Origin: Bartonella alsatica
GTDB taxonomy: Bacteria > Pseudomonadota > Alphaproteobacteria > Rhizobiales > Rhizobiaceae
Assembly (NCBI RefSeq): GCF_013388295.1
Contig: NZ_CP058235.1
Location: 310,001-374,000 of the forward strand
Length of the DNA: 64,000 nucleotides
Reading direction: 5' to 3'
The notes under the pieces are model-generated. The model was not told the DNA's origin. It made no database searches and saw nothing but the letters and a program-made list of their open reading frames with translations. Both the position numbers and the translations under genes were made by a program. This document shows, piece by piece, positions 23,015-33,417 of this stretch (position 1 is the stretch's first letter; each line of letters opens with the position of its first letter).

Positions 23015-24415
23015 TCATGTTTCTTTTAACTGCATAACAAAAGAAACAAAAGCTTCCCCACGCTCTTCATAATTTTTAAATTGATCATAACTTGCACATG
23101 CAGGTGAAAAAAGAACAACAACTTCTTTAGCCTGACAACGCATTGCATCAGCAGCAGCTTCGCGCACTGCATTTTCTAAAGTAAAGTTCATCGAAAAAGG
23201 AAAAGAAGACCCAATAACACCAGCAAATTCTTCCACTGTACTCCCAATCAAATAAGCTTTGTGAATTTTATGAAAAAATCTTCTAAGAGAATCAATTCCA
23301 CCTTTTTTCGCTTGCCCTCCAACAATCCAAAAAATATCATGAAAAGTAGAAAGTGCAGGCGCTGAAGCATCTGCATTAGTAGCCTTGCTATCATTGACAA
23401 AAAAAACTGACCCCATTTTACGCACCTGTTGCATACGATGAGCTAGCCCAGGATAACTTGCTAAATGCTTTTCTATATGTGGATCAGTTATCTTTAAAGT
23501 CTGCAATGTTGCTAATGCCATAAGAGCATTTTGTGTGTTGTGACTACCACGTAATGCAGACATAGAAGCGAGATCTGCAAGCATATGACGCTGTCTATTA
23601 CGAGTGGAAAAAAGCTTCGTACCCTCCGCATAAAAACCATTTTCAATAAAATTTTCTTTAGAAATTGCAACAACGTGACGACCTTCATGTACCAATTGTT
23701 GATACAAATCCTGACAAGCAGCATCATCAACTGAAATAAAAGAATGCAAAGCTCTAGCTACTAAATGTCTTTTGGCTTGCACATAATGAGCAAAACTACC
23801 ATGGCGATCAATATGATCAGGTGTTAAATTTATTAAAAGTCCAATAGTTGGCTGAAGAGAAGGGGTAAGATCAATTTGAAATGATGAACATTCAATCACA
23901 TAAATACGCTTTTTAACAAATGGCTTAAGCATTAATATTGCAGTTCCAATATTCCCGCCCATTTGTACATCATAGCCCATTTGTTCCAACAAATGAGCAA
24001 GTAAAGCTGTTGTTGTTGATTTCCCATTTGTGCCGGTAATAGCAATAAACGGAATATCTCGATCACAAAGGCCATAATGCTGTAAAAAATGATTACGTGC
24101 ACGAACAAATAATTCAATATCACCAATGATTTCTATATCTTTTTGTCGCGCTTTTTCAACAACCCAATGAGGCTTAGGATAAGTTAAAGGAACACCAGGG
24201 GCCAAAATCAACGCAACAAATTCAGTCCAATCCTCATGTTGAAGATCCCTAGTTGGAATATTTTGCCGAACAGCTTCTTCTACGCTGGAAAGATTATCAT
24301 CCCAGGCAACCACTTCTGCACCACCACTAATCAATGCTTGCGCTGCAGCTAGTCCTGATCGCCCTAATCCAAACAGAGCAACTTTCTGATCTTTATAACA
24401 CGCAACAGAAATCAA
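23015..24415 (-). CDS. murD: UDP-N-acetylmuramoyl-L-alanine--D-glutamate ligase
   Basis: Adds D-Glu to UDP-MurNAc-L-Ala. Present are an N-terminal Rossmann-like stretch [14 protein letters not shown], the ATP loop [29 protein letters not shown] and [11 protein letters not shown], all typical for MurD. Length is 466 residues. It starts only 4 bases after the mraY stop, so the pair is tightly coupled; a 127-base gap follows before ftsW. Confidence 0.96.
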   Translation of the reverse strand: MISVACYKDQKVALFGLGRSGLAAAQALISGGAEVVAWDDNLSSVEEAVRQNIPTRDLQHEDWTEFVALILAPGVPLTYPKPHWVVEKARQKDIEIIGDIELFVRARNHFLQHYGLCDRDIPFIAITGTNGKSTTTALLAHLLEQMGYDVQMGGNIGTAILMLKPFVKKRIYVIECSSFQIDLTPSLQPTIGLLINLTPDHIDRHGSFAHYVQAKRHLVARALHSFISVDDAACQDLYQQLVHEGRHVVAISKENFIENGFYAEGTKLFSTRNRQRHMLADLASMSALRGSHNTQNALMALATLQTLKITDPHIEKHLASYPGLAHRMQQVRKMGSVFFVNDSKATNADASAPALSTFHDIFWIVGGQAKKGGIDSLRRFFHKIHKAYLIGSTVEEFAGVIGSSFPFSMNFTLENAVREAAADAMRCQAKEVVVLFSPACASYDQFKNYEERGEAFVSFVMQLKET

Positions 24416-24419
24416 AATT

Positions 24420-25490
24420 TTACCGCAACTTCAGTGTTGAAAGACCAATTAAAGCGAGAACAATTGAAATAATCCAAAAACGTATCACGACTTGACTTTC
24501 AGTCCAACCTTTTTTTTCAAAATGATGGTGTATCGGTGCCATAAGAAATACGCGTTTTTTTGTTAATTTGAAATAACCAACCTGAATAACAACCGAAAAC
24601 CCTTCGAGAACAAAAAGCCCACCAATAAAAGCCAAAACAATTTCATGCTTGGTTGCTACAGCGACAATACCTAAGAGTCCTCCAAGAGCCAATGAACCAG
24701 TATCCCCCATGAAAATAGCCGCGGGTGGTGCATTAAACCATAAAAAACCAAGCCCTGCACCAACAACGCCTCCCAATAAAACAGCTAATTCACCTGTTCC
24801 TGATACATAACGAATTTGTAGATAATCAGCAAAATTTATATTACCAGAAAGGTAAGAAATCAAAGCAAAAGACAAGGCTGCAACCATCACAGGAACGATA
24901 GCAAGCCCGTCAAGACCATCAGTTAAATTAACCGCATTACCCGTTGCCACAATGACGAAAGCAGAAAAAGGAATGAAAAACCAGCCTAAATTTATAAAAT
25001 ACTCTTTTACAAAGGGCAAAGCTAATCCAGGCGAGCCAATTTGTAAGATAATAAAAGCAGCAATTGCTGCAACAAAAAATTCCAAACTTAAGCGCGCTTT
25101 ACCTGAAAATCCTTTATCCGTTTGTCTTGTAACCTTAAGATAATCATCATAAAAACCAATTGTTCCAAAAGAAAGCATAACAAATAGTGATACCCAAAAG
25201 TAAATATTCGACAAATTACACCATAAAAGCGCTGATACTACAGTACCGGTTAAAATCATCAAGCCACCCATAGTAGGTGTTCCTGCTTTTTTAAAATGCG
25301 TTTGAGGACCATCAGCGCGAATTGGTTGTCCTTTTCCTTGCCGCAATTTAAGAGAAGCAATAATGCTAGGGCCAAACAAAAACACAATAAGCCCCGACGT
25401 AAGCATAGCTGCTATAGTGCGAAAAGTAATATAACGAAAAACATTAATTCCTGGAATCCAATCACTAAGTGAAGATAAAAAAAGCATCAT
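24420..25490 (-). CDS. mraY: Phospho-N-acetylmuramoyl-pentapeptide transferase
   Basis: Integral membrane enzyme that moves phospho-MurNAc-pentapeptide to undecaprenyl phosphate, forming lipid I. About ten transmembrane segments are seen. Catalytic and signature motifs include GTPTMGG, the Asp pair in [28 protein letters not shown] and the cytoplasmic [13 protein letters not shown]. Length is 356 residues. It lies between murF (21-base gap) and murD. Confidence 0.97.
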   Translation of the reverse strand: MMLFLSSLSDWIPGINVFRYITFRTIAAMLTSGLIVFLFGPSIIASLKLRQGKGQPIRADGPQTHFKKAGTPTMGGLMILTGTVVSALLWCNLSNIYFWVSLFVMLSFGTIGFYDDYLKVTRQTDKGFSGKARLSLEFFVAAIAAFIILQIGSPGLALPFVKEYFINLGWFFIPFSAFVIVATGNAVNLTDGLDGLAIVPVMVAALSFALISYLSGNINFADYLQIRYVSGTGELAVLLGGVVGAGLGFLWFNAPPAAIFMGDTGSLALGGLLGIVAVATKHEIVLAFIGGLFVLEGFSVVIQVGYFKLTKKRVFLMAPIHHHFEKKGWTESQVVIRFWIISIVLALIGLSTLKLR

Positions 25491-25511
25491 GATACAAAAA
25501 ACCTATATAAA

Positions 25512-26933
25512 TTATAGAGAAACCACTTTATAGCGATCAAAAAGTGCAGTCACAATATCTGATGAATAAAGACTACGAGATGATTTAACCATAAGTAGAT
25601 CTCCATTAGAAATTTCTGCAAAAATAAGCGGTAAAATTTTTTCAACATCTTCAGCATAATAAACCTTAACGTATGCAGACAGATCAGTAGCTAAAAACTT
25701 CATTGCCTTACCAAATAAAAAAACTGGATCAGCGCCAGAAAGATATAATGGCTTTAATAAATCACGATGAAGTTTTTCACTATAAACTCCTAACTCTAGC
25801 ATATCACCCAAAATCGCAATCCGCCTACCACGCGCCCCTACTGGTCCGATAGCAAGCAAATCAAAAGCCGCATGCATTGATGCAGGATTAGCATTATAGC
25901 TTTCATCAATTAAATGAAATTCTCCTCCACTTGGTAAAGACAGTCGATAACGAACACCGCGCCCTTTCTGAAGAGAAAAACAGCTTAAAGAAAGCAAAAC
26001 AGGCTCTAAATCAACATCAATGGCATCACAAACAGCAATGACACCTAAAATATTTTGTACAATATGTCGTCCGGGAGCACCAATTTTAATTGTTCTATCT
26101 TGCCCTCTAATACGAACAATTATAGAAGAGGAATCTGTTAGAAGACGTATATCTCTAACCTGATAATCATAATTATCAGCCTCACCAAAGCTTAAAATCT
26201 TTTTCACACCACATTGCTTTGCTCTTTGAACTAAATAAGCAAAGAAATCATTATCTGCATTTAAAATGGCAATGCCCTTCTCATCCAATCCTTCAAAAAT
26301 TTCAGCTTTTGCCTCTGCTATTTCCTCAAGATTTTTGAAGAACCCCATATGCGCCGCAGAAATATGCGTAATTAAAACAACATGTGGACGAACCAACTTA
26401 ACCAAAGGACGAATTTCATCTTTATGATTCATACCAATTTCAAAGATACCATAATCACTCTCTGCAGGCATACAGGCCAAGGTAAGCGGCACTCCCCAGT
26501 GATTATTCAAAGAAGCATAATTAGCGTGGACCCTCCCAACAGTTGCAAGCACTTGTTTTAAAGCTTCCTTTGTCGTTGTTTTTCCAACAGAACCTGTTAC
26601 CGTTATAATTTTAGCTTTTGAGCGCTTACGTGCAGCTTGTGCAAGTTTTTCTAAAGCTTGCAAAACATCAGGGACAACAATCAGCGGAGCAGATATTTTT
26701 TCCATATCAGCCAAACGATTTTCCGCAACAATAAGAACGCCTGCACCTCGTTCATAAGCTTGCACAGCAAAATCGTGTCCATCAAGATGATGCCCCTTAA
26801 TACAAAAAAAGATATCACCCTCTGTAAGAGTACGACTATCAATAGACACCCCAGAAAAAGTTTCTGGCATACATCCCACTACAAAGCCATCAATTGCAGC
26901 AATAAGTGCCTGTTTATCCCATAAAGCTGTCAT
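25512..26933 (-). CDS. murF: UDP-MurNAc-tripeptide--D-Ala-D-Ala ligase
   Basis: Adds the D-Ala-D-Ala dipeptide made by Ddl, finishing the UDP-MurNAc-pentapeptide. The ATP loop is ITVTGSVGKTTTKEAL, and the Mur-ligase motifs NNHWGVPLTL, FEIGMNHKDEI and DESYNANPASM are typical of MurF. Length is 473 residues. Start and murE stop overlap by 4 bases (ATGA), a coupling signal. Confidence 0.96.
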   Translation of the reverse strand: MTALWDKQALIAAIDGFVVGCMPETFSGVSIDSRTLTEGDIFFCIKGHHLDGHDFAVQAYERGAGVLIVAENRLADMEKISAPLIVVPDVLQALEKLAQAARKRSKAKIITVTGSVGKTTTKEALKQVLATVGRVHANYASLNNHWGVPLTLACMPAESDYGIFEIGMNHKDEIRPLVKLVRPHVVLITHISAAHMGFFKNLEEIAEAKAEIFEGLDEKGIAILNADNDFFAYLVQRAKQCGVKKILSFGEADNYDYQVRDIRLLTDSSSIIVRIRGQDRTIKIGAPGRHIVQNILGVIAVCDAIDVDLEPVLLSLSCFSLQKGRGVRYRLSLPSGGEFHLIDESYNANPASMHAAFDLLAIGPVGARGRRIAILGDMLELGVYSEKLHRDLLKPLYLSGADPVFLFGKAMKFLATDLSAYVKVYYAEDVEKILPLIFAEISNGDLLMVKSSRSLYSSDIVTALFDRYKVVSL

Positions 26934-28381
26934 CTATTACGTTCCTGCAAAGCACTAATCGCTTTCAAACGATCTGAAAAAGGATATACTTTTTGCCCTA
27001 TAATTTGTCCATTCTCATGACCTTTTCCTGCAATGATTAACGTATCTCCTGCTTTTAAAAGCCCAATTGCATACGCAATAGCTTCACCACGATCTGCTAT
27101 TTCTATGGCTTTTGGTACTGTTTCTAAAATATCCTTGCGAATTTTTTCTGGCATCTCTGTACGAGGATTATCATCCGTTACAATAACAATATCAGCTTTA
27201 TTTTCTGCGATTTTTCCCATCAAAGATCTTTTTCCTTGATCACGATCACCCCCGCAACCAAAAACAAGGATTAAACGTCCTTGCGTAAAGGGACGAACAG
27301 AAAGCAATACCTGCTCTAACGCTTCCGGTTTATGCGCATAATCTATATAAACAGGAGCATTACTTTCTGTCTTTCCGACCAACTCTAACCGACCAGGTGC
27401 TCCTTGCAAAGTTTCAAGCGAACGAAACGCCTCACTAGGAGAAACACCTGTTGCAATTGCTAGCCCCGCCGCCATAAGTGCATTGGCCACCTGAAAATCT
27501 CCAGCTAAAGGCAAATTAAACGTATAAATATCGTTTTCCATACGACATTCAACATACTGTTTTGAACGTTGATGTTCCACACGATTAACGGTGATAAATC
27601 GCCCTTTACGTCCAATTGTTAAAACACGACGGCGTGCCCTTGTAACAGTATCAATAACCTTTTGCGAATAAGCATCATCAGCAAAAATCAGAGCAGGTGC
27701 ATCTTGAGGCAAAAGCGTATCAAAAAGCCTCATTTTAGCACGCAAATAATCCTCTACGCACGCATGATAATCCATATGATCACGCCCTAAATTGGTAAAG
27801 GCAGCAGCAGTTAAACATACCCCATCAAGTCGCCTTTGATCAAGTCCATGAGAAGATGCTTCAAGGGCTACATGTGTAACACCTTCAGTGACAATTTCAG
27901 AAAGGAGGCGCTGTAAAATTATTGGATCAGGTGTTGTGAGAGAACCATAATCATTCCGATGAGGAGAAACAACACCTACCGTTCCTATACTGGCAGCACA
28001 TAATCCAACATGTGTCCAAATTTGCCTAATAAAAGAGACAACAGACGTTTTACCACTTGTCCCTGTCACAGTAACTACAGTTTCAGGTTGAGAACCGTAA
28101 AAACGTGCAGCCGCTACCGCTAAACTATGACGAACATCAAAAACACGTAAAACAGGAATAGACAAATTTTCAAAAACAACATTATAATCTGTAACGACTG
28201 CTCGTGCACCACGCTTTATAGCATCATTGATATAATATCTGCCATCTCCTTGATTTCCTTTAACAGCTACAAAAACATAGCCGGGTAAAATTTGCCGAGA
28301 ATCTGCACTTATTCCTGTTATCTCCATTGAAGAAAGGCTTTCATCTTCAATACATTCTGTAAAAACTGTTCCAAACAACAT
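26930..28381 (-). CDS. murE: UDP-MurNAc-L-Ala-D-Glu--meso-diaminopimelate ligase
   Basis: Adds the third stem residue. The ATP loop is VTGTSGKTSVVSFI; LTTPDPIILQ and EASSHGLDQRR are family motifs. The substrate-selecting DNPR motif (TDDNPRTE) marks specificity for meso-diaminopimelate rather than lysine, so the cell wall is of the usual Gram-negative chemotype. Length is 483 residues. It overlaps murF by 4 bases and lies 33 bases after ftsI. Confidence 0.97.
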   Translation of the reverse strand: MLFGTVFTECIEDESLSSMEITGISADSRQILPGYVFVAVKGNQGDGRYYINDAIKRGARAVVTDYNVVFENLSIPVLRVFDVRHSLAVAAARFYGSQPETVVTVTGTSGKTSVVSFIRQIWTHVGLCAASIGTVGVVSPHRNDYGSLTTPDPIILQRLLSEIVTEGVTHVALEASSHGLDQRRLDGVCLTAAAFTNLGRDHMDYHACVEDYLRAKMRLFDTLLPQDAPALIFADDAYSQKVIDTVTRARRRVLTIGRKGRFITVNRVEHQRSKQYVECRMENDIYTFNLPLAGDFQVANALMAAGLAIATGVSPSEAFRSLETLQGAPGRLELVGKTESNAPVYIDYAHKPEALEQVLLSVRPFTQGRLILVFGCGGDRDQGKRSLMGKIAENKADIVIVTDDNPRTEMPEKIRKDILETVPKAIEIADRGEAIAYAIGLLKAGDTLIIAGKGHENGQIIGQKVYPFSDRLKAISALQERNR

Positions 28382-28414
28382 AATGATACACCTTTGTATT
28401 AATTTTATCGTTGT

Positions 28415-30151
28415 TTAACGAATCTTGAACTGTTTTTTGTATTCAAAAATAGGCTCATACTCTTTTTCAAAATCCGGTTTTATTCCTAAAAAACTCGCTG
28501 AACGGCGAATAATATTAGCAAGCATCGGTCCTGCATTCATTGCCGCTGTTGCTGAAAGCTGTCCATCTTCAGGCTGAGGTTCATCGATAATTGTTAAAAC
28601 AACATAAGAAGGATTTTCAATAGGAAAAGCTGCGAGAAAACTATTGAAATTTTTTGTTTTAGAATATTTTCCATTTTCAACTTTTTCGGCTGTTCCCGTT
28701 TTACCACCAACCCGATAACCTGCTACTTTTGCATTACGTCCAGAACCAATATCACTGTTTAACTTATAAAGATAACGCATATTTTGACTTGTACTAACCT
28801 GTAAGACTTTTTTCGCATGTCGCAAAGCTTGTTCTTTTGTGCGTTTTAAAAAGGTAGGGACAATCCACCATCCATCATTCATTAAAGCAGCAGCACCTAC
28901 TGCTGTTTGCAGAGGCGTTGTTGCCATACCATGTCCAAAAGAAATCGTCATAGAATGAATTTCCTTCCAATGATATGGCACGACAGGATGAGCAACTTCA
29001 GGTAATTCTATCGACAATCGATCAAGTAAACCAAGCCGTTTCAAAAAATCCCTATGTCCGTCAATTCCTATGGCCAATGCCTCCTTAGCAGAACCAATAT
29101 TAGAAGAATAAATAAAAACTTCCCAAAGTGTTAAAGGACGATTTTTTCCATGAAAATCACGAATAAAATAATTTTTACTTGCTTGAATAGGCTGTGAAGC
29201 ATCAATAACGCTATTTAAATGAAAAAGTCCTGAATCAAGTGCCATTGCAGTTGTAAAACTTTTAATAATAGATCCCATTTCAAAAGTTCCAGCGGTCATT
29301 CGATTGAAGCGATCACTTTTCAAAGCATCAACAGGATTTCCAGGATCAAAATCTGGTATAGATGCCAAAGCTAAAACTTCACCTGTGTGGATATTTAAAA
29401 TCACAGCTCCTGCAGCAATTGCTTTATAACGCTTCATTGCCTTAACAAGTTCATCATGCACAATTGTCTGAATACGCACATCAATCGAAAGCTGAACTGG
29501 TTTTAATGATTCTTCCGTCGCAAGACCAGCAGCACGCAGAGCACTCAAACCAGCATCATCAATATATTTTTCCATACCAGCTATACCCTGATTATCAATA
29601 TTAACCATGCCGAGAATATGCGAAACCACAGATCCACTTGGATAAAAACGACGAATTTCAGTGCGAAAACCAATCCCTGGAATCCCAAGAGCCATAATTT
29701 GCGTCTTTTGCGTTGGTGTTAACCCACGCTGAATCCAAGAAAAGCTAGACTTTCTTTTGAGACGTTTATAAGTCTCCTGCCAATTAAGATTGGGCAAAAC
29801 TGTTGAGAGTAATTCAATGGTTTCATCTACATCAATAATGCGTCGCGGTTCAGCGAAAAGCGAATAAGTTTTAATATCTGTTGCCAATAAACGGTTATGA
29901 CGATCAACAATATCAGGCCGCGCAGTCAACTGAAGGACATTTGGTCCTTTTGCTTCTTCAATCTGCCCACCCTCAAGCCCATAAGAAATAAGACAAGCCC
30001 CCATAACACCATATAAAATAAGGAAACAAAACAAAGAAAAAAGCAAGCGTGGACGGCTAGGATACGAGCAACAAACAGGGAAATTATGAATATCTAACTG
30101 GTTATTTAAGCGTTTTTTACTTTGCGAAAATAGAAATAACGATTTCATCAT
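28415..30151 (-). CDS. ftsI: Septal peptidoglycan transpeptidase FtsI (PBP3)
   Basis: Class B penicillin-binding protein cross-linking septal peptidoglycan and partnering FtsW. One N-terminal membrane segment (about 35-57) is followed by the pedestal domain and the transpeptidase domain with SIIK (S294 to K297), SSN near 349-351 and KTG in VGGKTGTAEK near 488. Length is 578 residues. Its start overlaps the ftsL stop by 4 bases. The first 30 residues are cytoplasmic and contain two adjacent Cys. Confidence 0.96.
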   Translation of the reverse strand: MMKSLFLFSQSKKRLNNQLDIHNFPVCCSYPSRPRLLFSLFCFLILYGVMGACLISYGLEGGQIEEAKGPNVLQLTARPDIVDRHNRLLATDIKTYSLFAEPRRIIDVDETIELLSTVLPNLNWQETYKRLKRKSSFSWIQRGLTPTQKTQIMALGIPGIGFRTEIRRFYPSGSVVSHILGMVNIDNQGIAGMEKYIDDAGLSALRAAGLATEESLKPVQLSIDVRIQTIVHDELVKAMKRYKAIAAGAVILNIHTGEVLALASIPDFDPGNPVDALKSDRFNRMTAGTFEMGSIIKSFTTAMALDSGLFHLNSVIDASQPIQASKNYFIRDFHGKNRPLTLWEVFIYSSNIGSAKEALAIGIDGHRDFLKRLGLLDRLSIELPEVAHPVVPYHWKEIHSMTISFGHGMATTPLQTAVGAAALMNDGWWIVPTFLKRTKEQALRHAKKVLQVSTSQNMRYLYKLNSDIGSGRNAKVAGYRVGGKTGTAEKVENGKYSKTKNFNSFLAAFPIENPSYVVLTIIDEPQPEDGQLSATAAMNAGPMLANIIRRSASFLGIKPDFEKEYEPIFEYKKQFKIR

Positions 30152-30552
30152 CGCATACCTTTTTGAGCTATGCCGTTCATCTGAGAAGCACGATTATTCG
30201 CCCAAATATCTCTTTTCTCCTCTAAGATATTCTGTTTAATCACTTCTTCAATTGGATCATGTATACGTACCGGAATATCTTTAAATTCTACAACTTGGTG
30301 AGGTTGTATAATTTCTAAACCAAGCTCTTTTTGATAACGCTTTGCGAGCCTTTGCATGCGTGAAGGCTCAATCATCACAGCCCACTCAGCATGGAGTAAA
30401 CTCACCGTATTTTTTACTGCAGCAATTTCATGTTCAAGACGGCGAATTTCGCTCATCCGTTTTTGAACATCATATTTTACTTTATAAGTAAGACCTGCCA
30501 TACAAATCATAATCATCACTAAAATCATATCAAATGTACGAAAAACTGTCAT
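30148..30552 (-). CDS. ftsL: Cell division protein FtsL
   Basis: Small bitopic protein that forms a coiled coil with FtsB and recruits FtsW and FtsI. It has one membrane segment at the N-terminus (FDMILVMIMICMAGLTY) and a heptad-like helix directly after it (about 30-65), then a short tail. Sequence is poorly conserved in this family, so the call rests on size (134 residues), topology and place between rsmH and ftsI, with 4-base overlaps on both sides. Confidence 0.88.
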   Translation of the reverse strand: MTVFRTFDMILVMIMICMAGLTYKVKYDVQKRMSEIRRLEHEIAAVKNTVSLLHAEWAVMIEPSRMQRLAKRYQKELGLEIIQPHQVVEFKDIPVRIHDPIEEVIKQNILEEKRDIWANNRASQMNGIAQKGMR

Positions 30553-31547
30553 TTCTTGTTGCCTTCAAAACTGGCAATTTCTGCTAAACTAAACAATTTC
30601 ATATCTGCAGCAAGACTCTCCGCCTCAGTACGTACACCAATACGTAATCTCGCAGAACGTGAACGAGGATTTTGCTGGACCTCTTCTTTATTTGCAGTGA
30701 TTATGCCTTTAAACAAAGGAAAAAATGTTGCTGGAACTGTCTCTATTTCAGGAAGATAGCGCGATCTCATACGCTCTCCTGAACGTGCAGAAAAAAATCT
30801 TTTAACTATACGATCTTCAAGAGAATGAAAACTAACGATACCCAAACGGCCTCCTGGTTTTAAAACGCGTTCAGCAGCAAATAAACCACGTATAAGTTCA
30901 CCAATTTCATCGTTAACATAAATGCGAAGAGCTTGAAATACACGCGTTGCAGGATGAATCCGATCTTTGCTTTTATGGCCTACCAACACCTCAATGGCAT
31001 GAGCAAGATCACTTGTACGCAAAAAAGGTTGAAAGCAACGGCGTCTTTCAATCATTCGTGCTATTCGCCCCGCATAGCGTTCTTCTCCTAATATTTTAAA
31101 TATTTTCTCTAATTCCTTACTTTTTAAACAATTTACAACATCACTAGCAGTAAAACCAGTCTGAGCCATTCGCATATCTAATGGACCATCTTTTTGAAAA
31201 GAAAACCCCCTCTCAGCCTCATCAAGCTGCATTGAAGAGACACCAATATCCAAAATAACAGCATCTACCTTCTCTTCAACAACGCACTCCAACTTTGAAA
31301 ATTCCGTCTGTATCAAACGAAGTCGTGGAAAAAACTCTTCAACAAACGATTGTCCCTCGCTAATAGCATGAGGATCACGATCAAGAGCAATAACCTCCGC
31401 ACCTGCATTTAACAAAGCACGCGTATAACCACCAGCACCAAAGGTGCCATCAATCACTCTTGCCCCAACCAATGGTGCAAGCCCAGCTAAAACTGGCTGT
31501 AACAACACTGGAAGATGGCGTTCAGCTCTGTGCCTCTGTTTTGTCAA
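30549..31547 (-). CDS. rsmH: 16S rRNA (cytosine(1402)-N4)-methyltransferase
   Basis: SAM-dependent enzyme (formerly MraW) methylating N4 of C1402 in the 16S rRNA P-site region. Seen motifs are RHLPVLLQPVL near the start, DGTFGAGGYTRALL (SAM site), DIGVSSMQLDEAERGFSF, and the C-terminal GGRLGIVSFHSLEDRIVKRFF. Length is 332 residues. It is the first protein gene of the cluster; mraZ, which normally precedes it, is not found. It overlaps ftsL by 4 bases. Confidence 0.96.
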   Translation of the reverse strand: MTKQRHRAERHLPVLLQPVLAGLAPLVGARVIDGTFGAGGYTRALLNAGAEVIALDRDPHAISEGQSFVEEFFPRLRLIQTEFSKLECVVEEKVDAVILDIGVSSMQLDEAERGFSFQKDGPLDMRMAQTGFTASDVVNCLKSKELEKIFKILGEERYAGRIARMIERRRCFQPFLRTSDLAHAIEVLVGHKSKDRIHPATRVFQALRIYVNDEIGELIRGLFAAERVLKPGGRLGIVSFHSLEDRIVKRFFSARSGERMRSRYLPEIETVPATFFPLFKGIITANKEEVQQNPRSRSARLRIGVRTEAESLAADMKLFSLAEIASFEGNKK

Positions 31548-31763
31548 AATAATCCGTCTTGATTTACGTTCTCTATATCAACAGCATCCTAATAACAACT
31601 GATGTCAGAATAACCAAAACTTCAACTCTCATAATAAAAGAAAATAAAGCTAAAGTTAACCCAACACGTATCCTAACGCATTATACTTAAAGAAATGTTA
31701 TGATTTTTGAAAACACTCTTTTTAAGGATTCACTTCAAAAACACACATTTTACAAAAAATCCT

Positions 31764-31787
31764 TTGTACAACGTTTTTTGTGTACAA
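31764..31787 (-). terminator. Possible rnpB terminator
   Basis: On the reverse strand, about 33 bases past the RNase P RNA 3' end, UUGUACA and UGUACAA form a 7-bp stem with a 10-base loop, followed by AGGAUUUUUUGU. The stem is AT-rich and the U-tract starts four bases later, so it is a weak but well-placed terminator candidate. It also lies in the region that must hold the promoter of the rsmH-led operon. Confidence 0.42.
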
Positions 31788-31819
31788 TATCAATTATGTA
31801 AATGTATTCAGTTACAAAA

Positions 31820-32208
31820 GATCAGTCGGCCTATAAGCCGGGTTCTGTATGATAAAGCTTACACTCTACATGGCAACCATTCATCTGGGACGGATGTTAC
31901 CACCCGCCTCATGCAACCTACCCGAATGACTCGCCCGGAAACCAGCTGCAAGTTAATCTTGCACGTCATTTCTATTTGGTCTTGCTCCCGGTGGGGTTTA
32001 CCTTGCCACATTCATTACTGAATGCGCGGTGGGCTCTTACCCCACCCTTTCACCCTTACCTACAAAAATAGGCGGTTTACTTTCTGTGGCACTTTCCCTA
32101 GGGTCGCCCCCGCCGGGTGTTACCCGGCACCGTTTTTCCGCGGAGCCCGGACTTTCCTCACCTGCCGCCTTTAGATATTGGACAAGCGCGGCTGCCCAGC
32201 CGACTGAC
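31820..32208 (-). ncRNA. rnpB: RNase P RNA, bacterial class A
   Basis: Catalytic RNA that removes 5' leaders from tRNA precursors. On the reverse strand the hallmark segments occur in order: GAGGAAAGUCCGGGCUCC near the 5' end, GGUAAGGGUGAAAGGGUG, GUAAGAGCCCACCGCGC, GGCAAGGUAAACCCC, and ACAGAACCCGGCUUAUAGGC near the 3' end. The closing helix P1 forms between 32199-32207 and 31822-31830 (nine pairs), which sets the ends. Length of about 389 bases is normal. It lies upstream of rsmH, where mraZ is expected, as a neighbour rather than part of the operon. Confidence 0.97.
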
Positions 32209-32214
32209 ATGCTA

Positions 32215-32220
32215 CTTATA
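32215..32220 (-). promoter_or_regulatory. -10 box for rnpB
   Basis: TATAAG on the reverse strand lies 6-7 bases upstream of the inferred RNA 5' end (around 32208), the right distance for a sigma-70-type -10 element. No good -35 box is seen; TTTTCA at 17 bases is weak. Confidence 0.4.
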
Positions 32221-32281
32221 AGACATTTTTTACCAAGTGAAAATAGCCAACTCTAGAAATTTTACAGCAAATGTACCATTC

Positions 32282-32806
32282 TCACTTTAGTGAAGCCAGA
32301 TAAGTTTTTACTTTTGAGCAATATTTCGCTGAAACGGGATTCATTTTTTTCGCAGCATGACCTGCATTATATTTAAGGATTGTGCCACACGTATTTCCAC
32401 CACTTAGTTTATACGCCCGTGCCAAATAACGCATACCATATTCAAGATTGGTCGCAGGATCGTAAAGATCTTGTACAGAACCATTAAAGCCCAACCCTCG
32501 CGCTGTAGAAGGTTTAATCTGCATCAAGCCTATTTCACCAGCGGCCCCTTTTGTACGTGCTTGATAATTACTTTCAACACTTACAACAGCATGCGCCAAA
32601 TTAACGGGAACATTGTACTTATTCGCAAATTTCTGAATAAGAGATTCATAAGGACGAATAGGAATCTTAGTAACAAGATTTACTGAACTTTTACCTGATC
32701 CTACAACATTTAAGACAGTATAGGCCCAACCTATATCAAATATAAAAAATACAGCAAATGCTGCACTTAAAAGGATTTTTAAAAATTGCATTTTTTCTCT
32801 CTTCAT
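32282..32806 (-). CDS. Small lytic transglycosylase, SLT domain
   Basis: Secreted murein hydrolase cutting the MurNAc-GlcNAc bond to form an anhydro end. A signal peptide begins the protein (FLKILLSAAFAVFFIFDIGWA). The SLT fold is complete: catalytic Glu in VSVESNYQA, then GEIGLMQIKPSTARGLG, NLEYGMRYLARAY and ILKYNAGHA. ATG 32806 (MKREKMQF) is preferred over an in-frame start nine codons upstream because it gives a normal signal peptide. Product about 174 residues, a minimal single-domain form. Similar small SLT proteins in Bartonella-like genomes serve type IV secretion, but no such genes are in this window. Confidence 0.88.
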   Translation of the reverse strand: MKREKMQFLKILLSAAFAVFFIFDIGWAYTVLNVVGSGKSSVNLVTKIPIRPYESLIQKFANKYNVPVNLAHAVVSVESNYQARTKGAAGEIGLMQIKPSTARGLGFNGSVQDLYDPATNLEYGMRYLARAYKLSGGNTCGTILKYNAGHAAKKMNPVSAKYCSKVKTYLASLK

Positions 32807-32833
32807 TAAGGTGTTCTCAAAACCTAGCCGCAA

Positions 32834-33417
32834 CGATTTTGTGTGCCTATTTTACAGAAAAAAAAAGCTAAAGAGCGATTTTAAAATGAAAATATTAAGA
32901 CAATTTCAAGATATTTTTTTATAATAGAATAAAACCATCAACTTACGAAATATAATTCCCTGATTTCATAAAATAAAAAAAATAATGAAATTATAATGAA
33001 AGTGTAAACATATTAAAAATGTGATATATTTTATAAATTTCTGATATATCTACTACAATATTCGCTTTTAGCAAAAAAAACAACATAAAAAACGCTGTTA
33101 TTATTTTTGATATAGGATTCTTAAAATTTTATTGAAATCAGTTTCATAATCGCAAAAAGTGATACACACTAAAGATCTTTCACAAAACACTTTTTATACT
33201 GTAGAATCCTATTAGAAAAAGAAATCGCTATCTCATCTCACTCCATAAGTAAACAAACATCTCCAGTAAGACGATTAAATACTTTAAAATCTGCAAAAAA
33301 GAAGACTACAAATATTTTACTCCCCCCTATTCCCCCACAATATAAAACAAAAAATAAGCAATATACTTTAAAAATTTTTGAGATTAACCGTAATCGCACA
33401 ATCCCTTAAAAGAATAA
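32834..33417. other. Intergenic region, about 580 bases, no gene seen
   Basis: Very AT-rich, with stops in every frame. Two short C-runs occur near 33321-33338. No tRNA, hairpin terminator or recognisable promoter was found. Confidence 0.5.

Noticed and set aside
33300..33340. C-run pair near 33321-33338 as a second phase-variable tract
   Set aside because: Runs are only 5-6 bases, interrupted and not in any gene.
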